This document shows positions 10,550-20,493 of a stretch of DNA of 64,000 nucleotides, piece after piece (the stretch's first letter is position 1; each line of letters begins with the position of its first letter). Source of the stretch: Branchipolynoe longqiensis (taxonomy: Eukaryota; Annelida; Polychaeta; Phyllodocida; Polynoidae). Both the position numbers and the translations under genes were made by a program. The notes beneath the pieces were generated by a model. That model made no database searches. It worked only from the letters and a program-made list of their open reading frames with translations, and was not told where the DNA came from. The stretch is from positions 149,146,407 to 149,210,406 of the forward strand of contig CM059186.1 in NCBI GenBank assembly GCA_030323885.1. The letters are read 5' to 3'.

Positions 10550-10731
10550 TGTAGTGGTCTGCACTGACCTCTCAGGCAAGGAGCCACATAGACAGGTAGG
10601 CGTGGGTAGTGTGTTGATATCAGGGAGCCTAGATGGTGTAATGGTTAGCACACTGGCCCGGAATGCAAAGAGATGTGGGTTCGAGTCCCGCTCTAGGCAC
10701 AATATTTCCCATTTTCATCACCCCCACGACA
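10550..10731 (+). repeat. 3' LTR of the miniature element
   Basis: 182 bp, TG...CA. Its tRNA-like segment is 10625-10700; here the acceptor ends GAGCCTA and TAGGCAC pair at 6 of 7 positions and the T-arm GTGGG/CCCGC is intact, better preserved than in the 5' LTR. Confidence 0.75.
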
Positions 10732-11084
10732 CCAGGATAGGGCAAGGAGCAGTGTAATGAGGAAGACCAATTGTTCACGATTGAAAATTCCCCTGATTAA
10801 TCAACGAATGTAGCTAAAAAAAGAAAGAGTGAACCCAATATAAGGCTGGTTCGTTAGTGGAATTATTCATTTAGTATATTTTTCCATTTTGAATCGAATT
10901 AAATTTAGAAATATAATATCGTCATTATTAGTATTGATTGACAATTGTCCTACATCTAAATATTTAAATAGTTTTCTGTGGGGTTTCTGTTTAATGTGAA
11001 GTCTAAGTTTTGCTAATCTTTTGGCACTAAAGACTCAAAATGTATCCTTGCCACTACCCAGTCTAATGCTCACCACTACTAGGA

Positions 11085-11262
11085 TACGGCAATGGTTGGT
11101 TAGCTCAGTATCAGGATAATGTGACTGGGTGGGATATTCTTTAATGCTGCTTGTGGCATTGTATCCTAGCGAAGCATCACTATAAAACCACCATGAGTGC
11201 ACTGTCACGAATCGGTACTCGTTCTGCTATAGTATTACCTATAATATTGCTAGAATGTAAAA
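11085..11262 (+). mobile_element. Degenerate SINE family II body
   Basis: Lacks the tRNA head; retains TTAGCTCAGTATCAGGATAA, a CACTATAAAACCACCATGAG-type block and the GCTAGAATGTAAAACC tail. Confidence 0.6.
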
Positions 11263-11379
11263 CCTTAATAAATAAACAGAATTCGCTCTGTATTCGTTGT
11301 GGATGACATCGAGATGTTGACATCGTAAAACCTATATCGAGTTGGCACCAGCTGAGATAATTTCCTGCGGAAAATAGGA

Positions 11380-12137
11380 ATTAAAAGTTCCCCTCCATGC
11401 AAAGCATACCATATTGAAAAATAGATGATGTAATAAACGGTTTCACCACCAACCTGCCCTGTGATGGCAGTAGCAGAATTAATATCCTGGTTAGCAGTCA
11501 CTATACGTGCGGGAGTTTGTGAGTTCTGTTCCCGGTCGAGTCAAACCGATGACTTAAAGATGTATACTTGTCGCTTCATAGCCTGGCGCTCGGCATTAAT
11601 AGGATAGGACAAGGACTGGTTAGCTCAGTGTCATGATAATGTGACTGAGTGGGATATCAGGTCATGGTGCTGGTGGCCTGATTTCCCAGTGGGGCAGCAC
11701 TATAAAATTGCCATGAGTGCATACTGTCGCAAGTTGGTATCCGTCCTGATATGACCTTAGATGTTGCTAGGACGTAAAACAACAAACAAACAAACAATGT
11801 TTCTTGAGGGACTATTGGCTTGTTAATCGACCCTTTCGACAGCATACACAGTAACCCACCATTCACATTAGTTCTCGCCACTGTCACTAGAGGGCAAATT
11901 GGTGTTGGAAATCCTCTATATAGTGTGACCTTTTCTGCAGATGATGCAGCACAGTGAACTGCAACCCTCAACATTAGTTCCACCACTACCGTCAGCAGGT
12001 GGGACGGTGGTGGAAATCATCTATATAGTAAGATATTTTCCACAGAACATGCTGCACACTGAGCTGCAACCCACAATCATTAGTTCTGCCACTGTAATCA
12101 GGAGGAGGGTTGGTGGTGGAAATCTTCTATTGTCTTA
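11380..12137. repeat. About 100-bp units in triplicate, plus an inverted unit
   Basis: Three imperfect direct units (about 11827-11924, 11930-12030, 12031-12137) share ATTAGTTC.CCACT and GG.GGTGGAAATC.TCTAT. An inverted relative is seen at about 11380-11500 (AACCTGCCCTGTGATGGCAG). The inverted and direct copies flank the SINE at 11508-11795. Function unknown. Confidence 0.5.
11508..11795 (+). mobile_element. SINE family II copy, head truncated
   Basis: Starts within the tRNA-like head (CGTGCGGGAGTTTGTG), then the standard body (CCCGGTCGAGTCAAACC, GGACTGGTTAGCTCAGTGTC, GGGGCAGCACTATAAAA) and the tail TGCTAGGACGTAAAACAACAAACAAAC. Confidence 0.8.
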
Positions 12138-12476
12138 ATCCTCTTCGCTGCTAAGCCCTTTGTAATATTCCTGGATGCCCGGCCGTCAGAGCCCAGATAT
12201 ACCACAAACTCTTCCCAGATGCGTTCTGACAACTGTCTGTCAGTTCACACCTGATGCCCCTCTCCAACATACTTATCTGTAAGGTATCTACTGTATCTCT
12301 CATAAGGAAGAAAGGGAAGACAAGTCACGCAAGGTTGACAGTGAAGAAGTTGTGCTTTATTGGCATCAACTCCTGTTCACCTACTAGTGACCTATCACCC
12401 TGACCCCTTACCTTCTGTCCACACAGAGCCTCATTACTCTAGTTAGTGTGATATATGCGTAATAGACGTCCAGACA
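12138..12476. other. Intergenic DNA upstream of the Gypsy LTR
   Basis: No gene or repeat identified. Confidence 0.4.
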
Positions 12477-12649
12477 TGTGAGTAATATATGCTAATGAGA
12501 TGCATAATGTTCTAGACAGTGAGTGAGACAAAGGAGTATGTAAATGAGATAATGTCATGGAAAATTTAGCACGCAGTTCAGCGAACCCTGGACGGGAATA
12601 AACCATTCAGTATCCAGAAGTCAAAGTGTTCAGACGTTGTACTTTCACA
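12477..12649 (+). repeat. 5' LTR of the truncated Gypsy element
   Basis: 173 bp, TG...CA, collinear with the 172-bp LTRs at 59187 and 63156 (shared TAATATATGCTAATGAGATG, CATTCAGTATCCA). TGGTGTCAGATGAGG, a primer-binding-site-like sequence, follows at 12650. Confidence 0.8.
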
Positions 12650-12668
12650 TGGTGTCAGATGAGGAAGA

Positions 12669-13300
12669 ATGCCACCCGCTAATACACTGCCAGGTTTGCG
12701 GCCGCCTGGTCAGCTTGTCCTCAGCAACAATGCGAGGTCAAACTGGAAAACATGGATCAGAGCATATGCCATATACGCCATTGCTGCAGGTGTCATATTG
12801 AAGGCAGAACGAGTGCAATGCTGCATCTTCCTTCACGTCGCTGGCGAAGAAGCGCAAAAAGTTTTCGCCAATCTGTCCATCGCACCCGCTGACCGAGACA
12901 AGATCGGACCACTCACAGAAGCATTCCAGACATATTGTATAGGCAAGTGCAGTTTGATAATAACAAGGTACAAGTTTAATTCGCATAATCAAGCTACAGA
13001 AACTATGGCCACATACATCACAGCGTTGAGAGATAAAGTAAAGGATTGCGAATATGGGACAATGGAGGAGTCGCTGGTGCGTGATCGGTTGGTGGCTGGC
13101 ATAAAAAACATTAATTTGTGTAACAAACTGCTGCAAACTGCTCAGTTAACTCTGGAGAAGTGTGTGAGTATGTGTGAAATGAGTGAATTCAGTTCGGATC
13201 TGTTGGAGGACACCAAGTCAGATGTTGAGAGTAAGGAAATTGATTTTCTTAAGAACTATGCTACTGCGCGTACCGGTGCACTGGCGGTGCGGTCAAGATC
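12669..13300 (+). pseudogene. Gypsy gag (capsid part)
   Basis: Starts at MPPANTLPG, 20 bp after the LTR. It would encode the structural Gag protein that packages the RNA into particles. A helical capsid-like region can be seen (NWKTWIRAYAIYA; ETMATYITALRDKVKDC). The open frame runs to 13367, but the last roughly 70 nt are read in the wrong frame: two zinc knuckles (CQNC...C near 13304 and CIACKKIGHFSKVC near 13350-13390) lie in the pol frame. A frameshift near 13265-13300 therefore separates capsid from nucleocapsid; it may be a mutation or a recoding site. Confidence 0.75.
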
Positions 13301-13303
13301 CAC

Positions 13304-15130
13304 TGTCAGAACTGTGGGTACGAACACCGTCGGGGAGTCTGCCCAGCGAAAGGCAAAGCTTGCATAGCCTGCAAGAAGATCGGACACTTCAGTAAGGTCT
13401 GCCGGAGCAGACTGGGCAGGGTCAACGAATTGGCCGTCGAAGAGCCCGACCCTCACAATGCTGAGCAAGACCCGGATCTGGCGGAGGTCAATGTGCTGAC
13501 AACGGATCTGTTTGTCGGTGCCGTTGACCGCGGTGCCGAGCAAGGTGCCGAGCTGTGGTATGCGACCGTCCGAGTGAACGGTCGCCCTGTCAAGTTCAAG
13601 CTCGACACCGGGTCAGAGGCAAACGTGCTTCCGAGGAACGTCTTCAACAGAGTCGCTCCGGGGCAGCTGACGAACACCAGGTGTTCGTTGGTGACGTTCT
13701 CGGGACATCAGATCACTCCTGACGGGGAGGCGTCCGTTGACGTGAATGGCAGAAACTTCAGGTTCCAAGTGGTGCAGAACTGTCAGCCTATTTTGGGGAA
13801 ACAGGCTTGTGTTACATTGAACCTGCTGGCACAGGTTGACGAGGTGCACTCTGCCGTGCCAACGAACATTTCCAAGCCGAACCACAGGCCCACCGCCCGG
13901 GCTGAACAGCTGGTAAGCGAATACAAAGACGTGTTTCAAGGTTTAGCTCTTATCAAAGCAAATGCTGTCATTCATGTTGATAAATCTGTACAACCTGTTA
14001 TGGATCTACCTAGAAAAATCCCATTTGCTATTCAAAGTAAAGTATGTAGTGAACTTGATCGCATGGTAGAGTTAGGTGTAATAGTTGAGCAGGATGAACC
14101 TGCCGAGTGGGTTAATTCCATAACTATCGTAAAAAAAACAAATAAGATAAGGATTTGTCTGGATCCAACTAAGTTGAACAAAGCGATAAAGGGAGGGCCT
14201 TTCCCTACCAAAACAATTGACAAAATTATTGCCAAGACGGCAGATGCAAAATATTTCTCAGTTTTGGATGCAATGACTGGGTATTGGCAAATAGAGTTAG
14301 ATGAAGAAAGTTTGCGTCTGTGCACGTTTAACACTCCGTGGGGCCGGTACAGGTGCACCCGCCTGCCTTTTGGCATCAAAACAGCCGGTCACATTTTTAT
14401 TCAGGAGATGCACCGTGTCATGGGCGATCTACCCGGTATCGGGATAGTCACGGATGACATTTTGGTATATGGGTCAAAGGTTGAGGAACACAACGAGAGG
14501 CTCAAGGCCGTGTTTGACCGAGCTAGGTCGGTAAATCTCAAACTAAACGAAACAAAATCTTTGCGATGCAAAACTACAGTAAAGTATGTAGGTAATCAAC
14601 TTACCCAACAGGGGGTGAAGCCTGATCCAGACAGAATACAAGCAATCGTAGACATGCCAGAGTCGCGCAACAAACAAGGCGTCCAAAGGTTCCTGGGCAT
14701 GGTTGAGTATGTGCACAAGTTCATACCTAACATGTCCGAGATTGCCAAACCACTGCGCATGCTCCTCGCTAAGGATGTAGCGTGGCACTGGCAAAGCGAA
14801 CAGCAGGGTTCTTTTGATAAGTTGAAGGAGAAGTTGAGAACTGCTCCTGTGTTGTCTTATTATAATGTAAACAAACCCATTGTCATTCAGGTAGACGCAT
14901 GTCAGTCAGGTCTAGGTGCTGTGTTGATGCATGAAAGCAAGCCAATCGCACTCGCATCTCGTGTGCTCAATTCAGCGCAGTGTGGTTATGCCACGATAGA
15001 GAAAGAAATGCTCATCATATGTTTCGGATGCCAGAGGTTTCATGACTACATCTTTGGCAAGGAGGTTCAAATTCAAATGGACCACAAGCCATTGGTGGCT
15101 ACTCTCTGTGCTAGTTGTGTAGATGACTGA
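13304..15130 (+). pseudogene. Gypsy zinc knuckles + protease + reverse transcriptase + RNase H (truncated)
   Basis: One open frame. Residues are numbered from the codon at 13430. Zinc knuckles lie upstream (13304-13390). An aspartic protease follows with the DTGSEANVL active site (D59). The reverse transcriptase has FSVLDAMTGYWQI (D280) and the catalytic TDDI pair (D342, D343). RNase H starts IQVDACQSG and continues through TIEKEM and QMDHKPL. The protein then runs into minisatellite sequence at about 15105 and stops at 15128-15130, so the RNase H C-terminus and the whole integrase are lost. The related copy at 59.2-63.3 kb carries integrase, so the loss is secondary. Reverse transcription from this copy alone is impossible. 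Confidence 0.9.
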
Positions 15131-16378
15131 ACTAACCTGGCCGCTCTCCGTGCTAGTTGTGTAGATGAGTGAACTAACCCGGCCACTCCCCATGATGCAA
15201 TGCTAGTTGTATAGATGACTGAACTAACCCGGCCACACTCCGTCCTAGTTGTGTAGATGACTGAACTAGTCTGGCTGCTCTCCGTGCAGGTTGTATAGAT
15301 GACTGAACTAACCCGGCCGCTCCCTGCGCTGCAGTGCTAGTTGTGTAGATGACTGAACTAACCTGGCCGCTCCCCATGCTGCAGTGCTAGTTGTATAGAT
15401 GACTGAACTAACCAGGCCGCTCCCCTTGCTGCAGTGCTAGTTGTATAGATGACTGAACTAACCCGGCCGCTCCCCGTGCTGCAGTGCTAGTTGTATAGAT
15501 GACTGAACTAACTCGGGTGCTCCCCATGCTGGAGTGCTAGTTGTATAGATGACTGGACTAACCTGGCCGCTCCCCATGCTGCAGTGCTAGTTGTATAGAT
15601 GACTAAACTAACCCGGCTGCTCGCTATGCTGGAGTGATAGTTGTGTAGATGACTGAACTAACCTGGCCGCTCCCCATGCTGCAGTGCTAGTTGTATAGAT
15701 GACTGAACTAACCCGGCCGCTCCCCATGTTGTTTGTATAGATGACTAAACTAACCCGGCTGCTCCCCGTGCTAGTTGTGTAGATGACTGACCTAACCCAG
15801 CTGCTCGCTATGCTGGAGTGATGGTTGTGTAGACGACTGAACTAACCCGGCTGCTCGCTATGCTGGAGTGTTAGTTGTATAGATGACTGAACTAACCCGG
15901 CCACACTCCGTCCTAGTGGTGTAGATGACTGAACTAGCCTGGCTGCTCTCCGTGCAGGTTGTATAGATGACTGAACTAACCTGGCCACTCCCTATGCTGC
16001 AGTGCTAGTTGTGTAGATGACTGAACTAACCTGGCTGCTCCCTATGCTGCAGTGCTAGTTGCATAGATGACTAAACTAACCCGGCCGCTCCCCGTGCTAG
16101 TTGTGTAGATGACTGACCTAACCCGGCTGATCGCTATGCTGGAGTGATGGTTGTGTAGATGACTGAACTAACCCAGCTGCTCCCCATGCTGCAGTGTTAG
16201 TTGTATAGATGACTGAAGTAACCCGGCCGCTCCCCTTGCTGGTTGTATAGATGACTGAACTAACCAGACTGCTCGCTATGCTGCAGTGCTAGTTGTGCAG
16301 ATGTCTGAACTAACCTGGTCGCTCTCCATGCTAGTTGTATAGATGACTGAACTAACTTGGCCGCTCCCCATGCTGCAG
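15105..16378. repeat. Minisatellite of about 27 units, 42-57 bp each
   Basis: Unit core TAGTTGTATAGATGACTGAAC followed by TAACCCGGCCGCTCC and a variable CCATGCTGCAGTGC tail. I count about 27 occurrences of the TAGATGACT core. Units with and without the GCTGCAG tail alternate, which explains the length variation. It replaces the 3' part of the Gypsy element; no integrase or LTR follows at 16379. Confidence 0.92.
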
Positions 16379-18329
16379 TGTAGCCTCCACTACATTCAAC
16401 TACGTCCACCAACGGCTATGTCACCGGGGCTTAGGAGTCTCATTGGTTTTATTTTGCAGCTTTATTTACGAGAGCTTCTACGAGTTATGCAGCCAATATC
16501 GTACAAACATCTTCAAAAGGTCCAGGATGGAATGGAGCTGCTGTTTTGCCACAGGTCAGTACTGGTTCCCAAGTCATTGACCCAGTTTGGTTACAATCAG
16601 AGCATCAGCAAGAACAGGCTATGTAGGACCAGTTAAAACATGGTCGTTTATATATATCTAAAACTTCCGAGCGAGTGGCGTGCAAAAGCCCCAAACATGG
16701 GGGCGGGGGGGGGGGGGGCAGTGTGAAGCAAGCCAGTACCCCCCACCCAGGAAGGGGGGGGGGTAGGAGCAGGACACTACAGAGATTATTACATGCGATA
16801 ACAGTCTTATTACTATATATATGTAGATATATATGTGAAGTGGGCGAGACTACTCGTCCTGTGGCAATTGCGGGCTTGGACCAATTAACCCACATTTGGA
16901 AATGCGGGCTACCCACCGAGACAGACCAGCATTTGCCACCATTTGCGGGGCTGGGTTCCCTGCTGTAATGCGTTGCTAGGAGACGTCAATTGTGACTTTC
17001 CTAGCAATGGTGGAAGGTCAAGTGCTCGGGCTCAGACCCATCGGACGTGTTTTTGCATGCTCTGATGTTTTAGATGAGATTTAGGCCTTTATTATCAGAA
17101 TTCGGAAGAGTATTAAAGTAGATATGATGGGAAGGGACATATCAAGGGGTATTCATTGAAATTATAGAACCGGATTGTACTATTGGCGTAAGAATAAAGC
17201 TGTGAGCTCTTAAAAAATAAATTGGAACGTTCCTTGCATTCTTTACTATTCTCCAGTCTTCTTGTATATTAACCGCTATGGTCAACTTGCTATTTGATTG
17301 CTTTATATGTAATTAAGGGCCTTATGCCTGATAGGCCTTATGCAGCCGATCCACCCTTCTGCGGGGATATTAATAGACATATTAACAGAACTAACGTAGT
17401 GATATTTGACTGAAAATAAGACATTAACGTAGGCTGATTATCAGTGACAGCAGCAGCAACACTGGGAGTGTCTGCTTAGTTCTGGATTAATTGAAGTATA
17501 TTAACTCACACCGAATGGTGGGGAGGAGAGCCAGTTAGTTGAAATAATAAGTAACTGCTTTGTTATATTAAATGCAGGGAGGGACAAAACCATATTTCTG
17601 TGATACTCTGGCTGTCCGCCCTTAGCCCGATAATTACACCGACGAAGGAGGTCAACCTGCAGACGGGACGAGAGGCGGCGGCAGCAGGCCCAGGAAATTC
17701 ACATGGAAATAATTACATAAATTAACACGTAGGCTCGCCTTAGGCGGGGGGGAAATAGCCGAACGGTTAAATATTTAAATGTACATATATGGTCTATATA
17801 CGTTATGTATATATATGTGTGTATATGTATATGTATGGAGTGGTGTTTATATATATACATATAGTTGATGTATATATATACATACATCAACTCGGAATGC
17901 GAGGACCGTGGTTGCCTATTAGTGTCTGTGGCACGCGCAGGTGGCACCACAATCGCCCGATCCGACCATTGACCACAGGGTTGGTGCACGACTGCCAATA
18001 GCTCAGGTAGAAAACATGTAATATACAATACGATTAAATAACGAACCCAATATCAAGGTGGGCGTGCAACTCCAAATATCTTAATAATAATAAATAAAGC
18101 ACAAATTAGTCCCTACGTTAGTTTATTTCACTATAATAGATTATACTATATATATATATAACCCATAGATGTTGCTACAACGTAAAACAAAAACAAACAT
18201 GTGTGCAAAAATCTTTTTCTTTTTTTCCCATAACGAGCTGGCATTAGAGGCCCAATAGGGCCTTGAACAGCCAGAAGAGGATCTGTAAGTTAATCTATAA
18301 GTTAAAACTAACTCAAAAGAGAAGTCTTT
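16379..18329. other. Intergenic DNA with simple repeats, no supported gene
   Basis: Contains a dispersed-repeat copy (16664-16805: ACTTCCGAGCGAGTGG, long G-runs, GGACACTACAGAGATTATTACATGC) that also flanks the element at 29028-29537, TA/GT microsatellites (17790-17890, 18145-18165), and a SINE II tail fragment (TAGATGTTGCTACAACGTAAAAC, about 18167-18196). No credible coding frame. Confidence 0.5.
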
Positions 18330-18510
18330 GTGAGATAGACGAGATCACCGTTCCAACTGCGCATGCGCTGAAAACGGCGTTGGCAGCAAAGCAAATGGGT
18401 ACGGCCATTGAGTTTGGTGATACGCGTAGGGAAAAACTTTGATTTTATTCAAAATTAATAGAAATACATAACAATTTGGCATAAACATGTATGCACACAT
18501 GCAATATATT
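18330..18510 (-). mobile_element. Fragment of a TIR element carrying the 207-bp module
   Basis: GATCACCGTTCCAACTGCGC and AACGGCGTTGGCAGCAAAGC match the reverse complement of 54640-54714, including the start of the shared module (ATTCAAAATTAATAGAAAT). The other end is lost. Confidence 0.6.
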
Positions 18511-19101
18511 GATCTGATAAATATATCTAAGACAAAACTAGCCATAGTTAAACATTTTTAGCTAAGAAACATACAAAACAATGTCACCTTTAGGCTGATG
18601 ACCACATCACCATTATTAATTTTTGTTCTAAATTTTGTTTTAGAGAAATATATAACTAATGTCTGATTAACGCGGGTTTGTTTTTCTTCCACTCATCCCA
18701 CAATGCACAGCGCCGCTGGAATGGCGATGTAGTCTATTTAGCGTCCATCGTACACTAGCGCCACCTGGTTAGTTCGGACGTGGCCCGCGAGGTGGCTCCG
18801 TCTCCATTAGTTCTCCGCCTACATTGCTCACCTGCCACCACCCCTCCGCCATCACACCAACTACTTGGCTTTATGTATGACAGCCTTCACAAGTCGTCTT
18901 ACAGTATTAATTAAGTATCGCGAACGTGTTGCAGTGATTATCAATTCTAATCGGATGTGGCTTTCGGACCACCCAGTTGCATAATCCGTTACTTTAGAAT
19001 TTTTGTTTAAAATTTTAACGAATTAAAAAAAAAAAAAAAGTTTAAAGAAAAGAATTTTAGATAATTATATTAAGTTCATCTTCATCATATACTCTGCTTT
19101 A
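18511..19101. other. AT-rich intergenic DNA
   Basis: Nothing recognised apart from a poly-A run near 19025. Ends with TTA (19099-19101), the target duplication of the Harbinger element. Confidence 0.4.
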
Positions 19102-19573
19102 AGGGGCTGTCACACTACGACATATGGCGTTAGCTATGCCGACGTATGCAATTTTCGGCCAACATGTCGGCATACACATGTCGGCATACTACGTCATAGG
19201 TTACGCATAGGTTGGGCATACGTTGAGTATGCTCGGGATAGGTCGGCGTAGGTCAGCGTAGGTCAAGCCACCAACAAATGTTTGTGCATGTTCAAAATGT
19301 TCAACCTATGCCGGCATGTGGCTAATACGTTTCTCATACGTTCATCGTACGCTGGGCATACGTCGGTGTATATTAGGCATATGTTAGGGGTAGGTCTGCA
19401 TAGATTAGCATACGTTAGCCGTACATTGAGCCGGCGCCCTCCGCGTATCTCTGGCATATGTAGTGCAGGCCTAGCGTAAGGGTAACGTGTGCGAGGATGC
19501 CCCTAGCGTGTGCTGGCGTACCCCTAGCATATTCCAAGCGTATGGTGAAAGTATGCCCAGCGTGTTGCCTCTC

Positions 19574-19586
19574 GGTATATAAAGGC
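19574..19586 (+). promoter_or_regulatory. TATA box of the Harbinger transposase
   Basis: GGTATATAAAGGC, about 130 bp upstream of the first transposase ATG (19713) and just inside the left subterminal repeat zone. Confidence 0.65.
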
Positions 19587-19712
19587 ACCACCAGGCTTCT
19601 TCTGGCAGACCTGCTCGGCTGCTCAGGCAGGATGGATGTCCAGGCACTCCATCTACAGTTCTAGCATCAGTACTGAGTTGCCCTTTATCAGCATGAGCTA
19701 GATCTCTACCTC

Positions 19713-20493
19713 ATGGCTCTTCTGGTGGCCCGTGTCGAGAGGAGAAGGAGGAGGCAGCAGCGGACAATGTGGGTCAGACCCTGGATCGGGAGGCGCCACA
19801 ATTTGGCTTGTATGACAAGCTTATGGTTGAGCTCCACAGCGAGGACACTGCGTCGTTTGTGAACTTCATGCTGATGCCTCCCCAGGTATTCAACGAGATT
19901 GTGGCGCAAATGGGACCGAGGATCGCCAAAAAGCACACAACATACCGGGTGCCGCTTGAGCCTGGCCTGAAGATCGCCCTTACTCTGCGGCACCTGGTGT
20001 CTGGAAACAAATACTCATCCATGAAGTTTGGGTGGAGGGTCCCCCACAACATACAGTCACTCATCGTGCATGAAGTCTGTCAGGCCCTCATCGATGAGTA
20101 CCTGGATGAGGTCATGACATATCCGACGACTCCACCAGGATGGCGTGCCATCGCTGACCAATACCTAGAGAAGTGGAACTTCCCCCATACATGTGGCACT
20201 CTGGATGGGAAGCACATCGCCTGCCGGTGCCCTCCAAAGAGTGGGTCACTCTGCTACACCTACAAGGGCTTTTACTCTGTGGTCCTGTTGGCACTTGTAG
20301 ATGCGGACTACAAGTTTATCTGGGCAGATCTTGGGGTTGTGGGCTCCGCATCTGATGCCCAGATCTACAACGATTCAGAGCTGAAGGCGGGCACTGAAGG
20401 TGGCACCATCGGGTTTCCGCACCCGGAACCGATCGTAGACGGCCAGAAGGATGTGCTGTATTTTCTAATCGGTGACGATGCCTTCATCACCGG
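19713..20493 (+). pseudogene. Harbinger transposase (HARBI1-like, DDE_Tnp_4), truncated and frameshifted
   Basis: Catalyses excision and TTA-directed insertion in concert with the Myb-like partner. The reading starts MALLVARVERRRRR at 19713; a frameshift near 19790 then moves to the frame running from about 19795 (FGLYDKLMVELHSEDTASF). A helix-turn-helix-like region follows (PGLKIALTLRHLVSGN). First catalytic Asp in GTLDGKHIACRCP, second in SASDAQIYNDSEL. After YFLIGDDAFI the sequence turns into antisense of the partner gene (ATGATAATGATG-type peptide), so the segment with the third catalytic Glu and the stop is deleted. The frame stays open to 20659 only by reading that antisense DNA. Confidence 0.88.

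Larger units (their letters stand above)
10231..10731 (+). mobile_element. Miniature LTR retrotransposon (TRIM) with tRNA-like LTRs
   Basis: Two direct repeats of exactly 182 bp (10231-10412, 10550-10731) start TGTAGTGG and end in CA, differing at 7 positions (about 3.8%). The 137-bp interior starts with a primer-binding-site-like CTGGTGCTGTGACC (10413) and ends with a polypurine tract AGGGGGATGAG just before the second repeat. The flanks are CTAG (10227-10230) and CCAG (10732-10735), a likely 4-bp target duplication with one substitution. There is no open frame of note, so it would need gag-pol in trans from an LTR retrotransposon. Each LTR contains a 76-nt tRNA-like sequence with A and B boxes. 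The alternative reading, a tandem SINE dimer, does not explain the TG...CA ends, PBS, PPT and target duplication together. Confidence 0.75.
10088..10800 (+). mobile_element. tRNA-headed SINE (family II), split by a miniature LTR element
   Basis: The head GGGATGGCCAAATGAGTTGAGCG, its B-box region and the body to 10230 match the variant at 36936-37103. The continuation GGATAGGGCAAGGAGCAGTG resumes at 10736, after the 10231-10731 insertion. Removing the insertion and one CTAG/CCAG duplication restores the family sequence TTACTAGGATAGGGCAAGG. Confidence 0.75.
12477..15105 (+). mobile_element. Ty3/Gypsy LTR retrotransposon, 3'-truncated
   Basis: 5' LTR, primer binding site, gag and pol up to RNase H in the expected order. 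It ends abruptly at a minisatellite; integrase and the 3' LTR are missing. The same family is present complete with both LTRs at 59187-63327 on the other strand, which fixes the boundaries used here. Confidence 0.9.

Noticed and set aside
15105..16378. CRISPR-like array
   Set aside because: The units are near-identical throughout with no unique spacers, and the window is eukaryotic.
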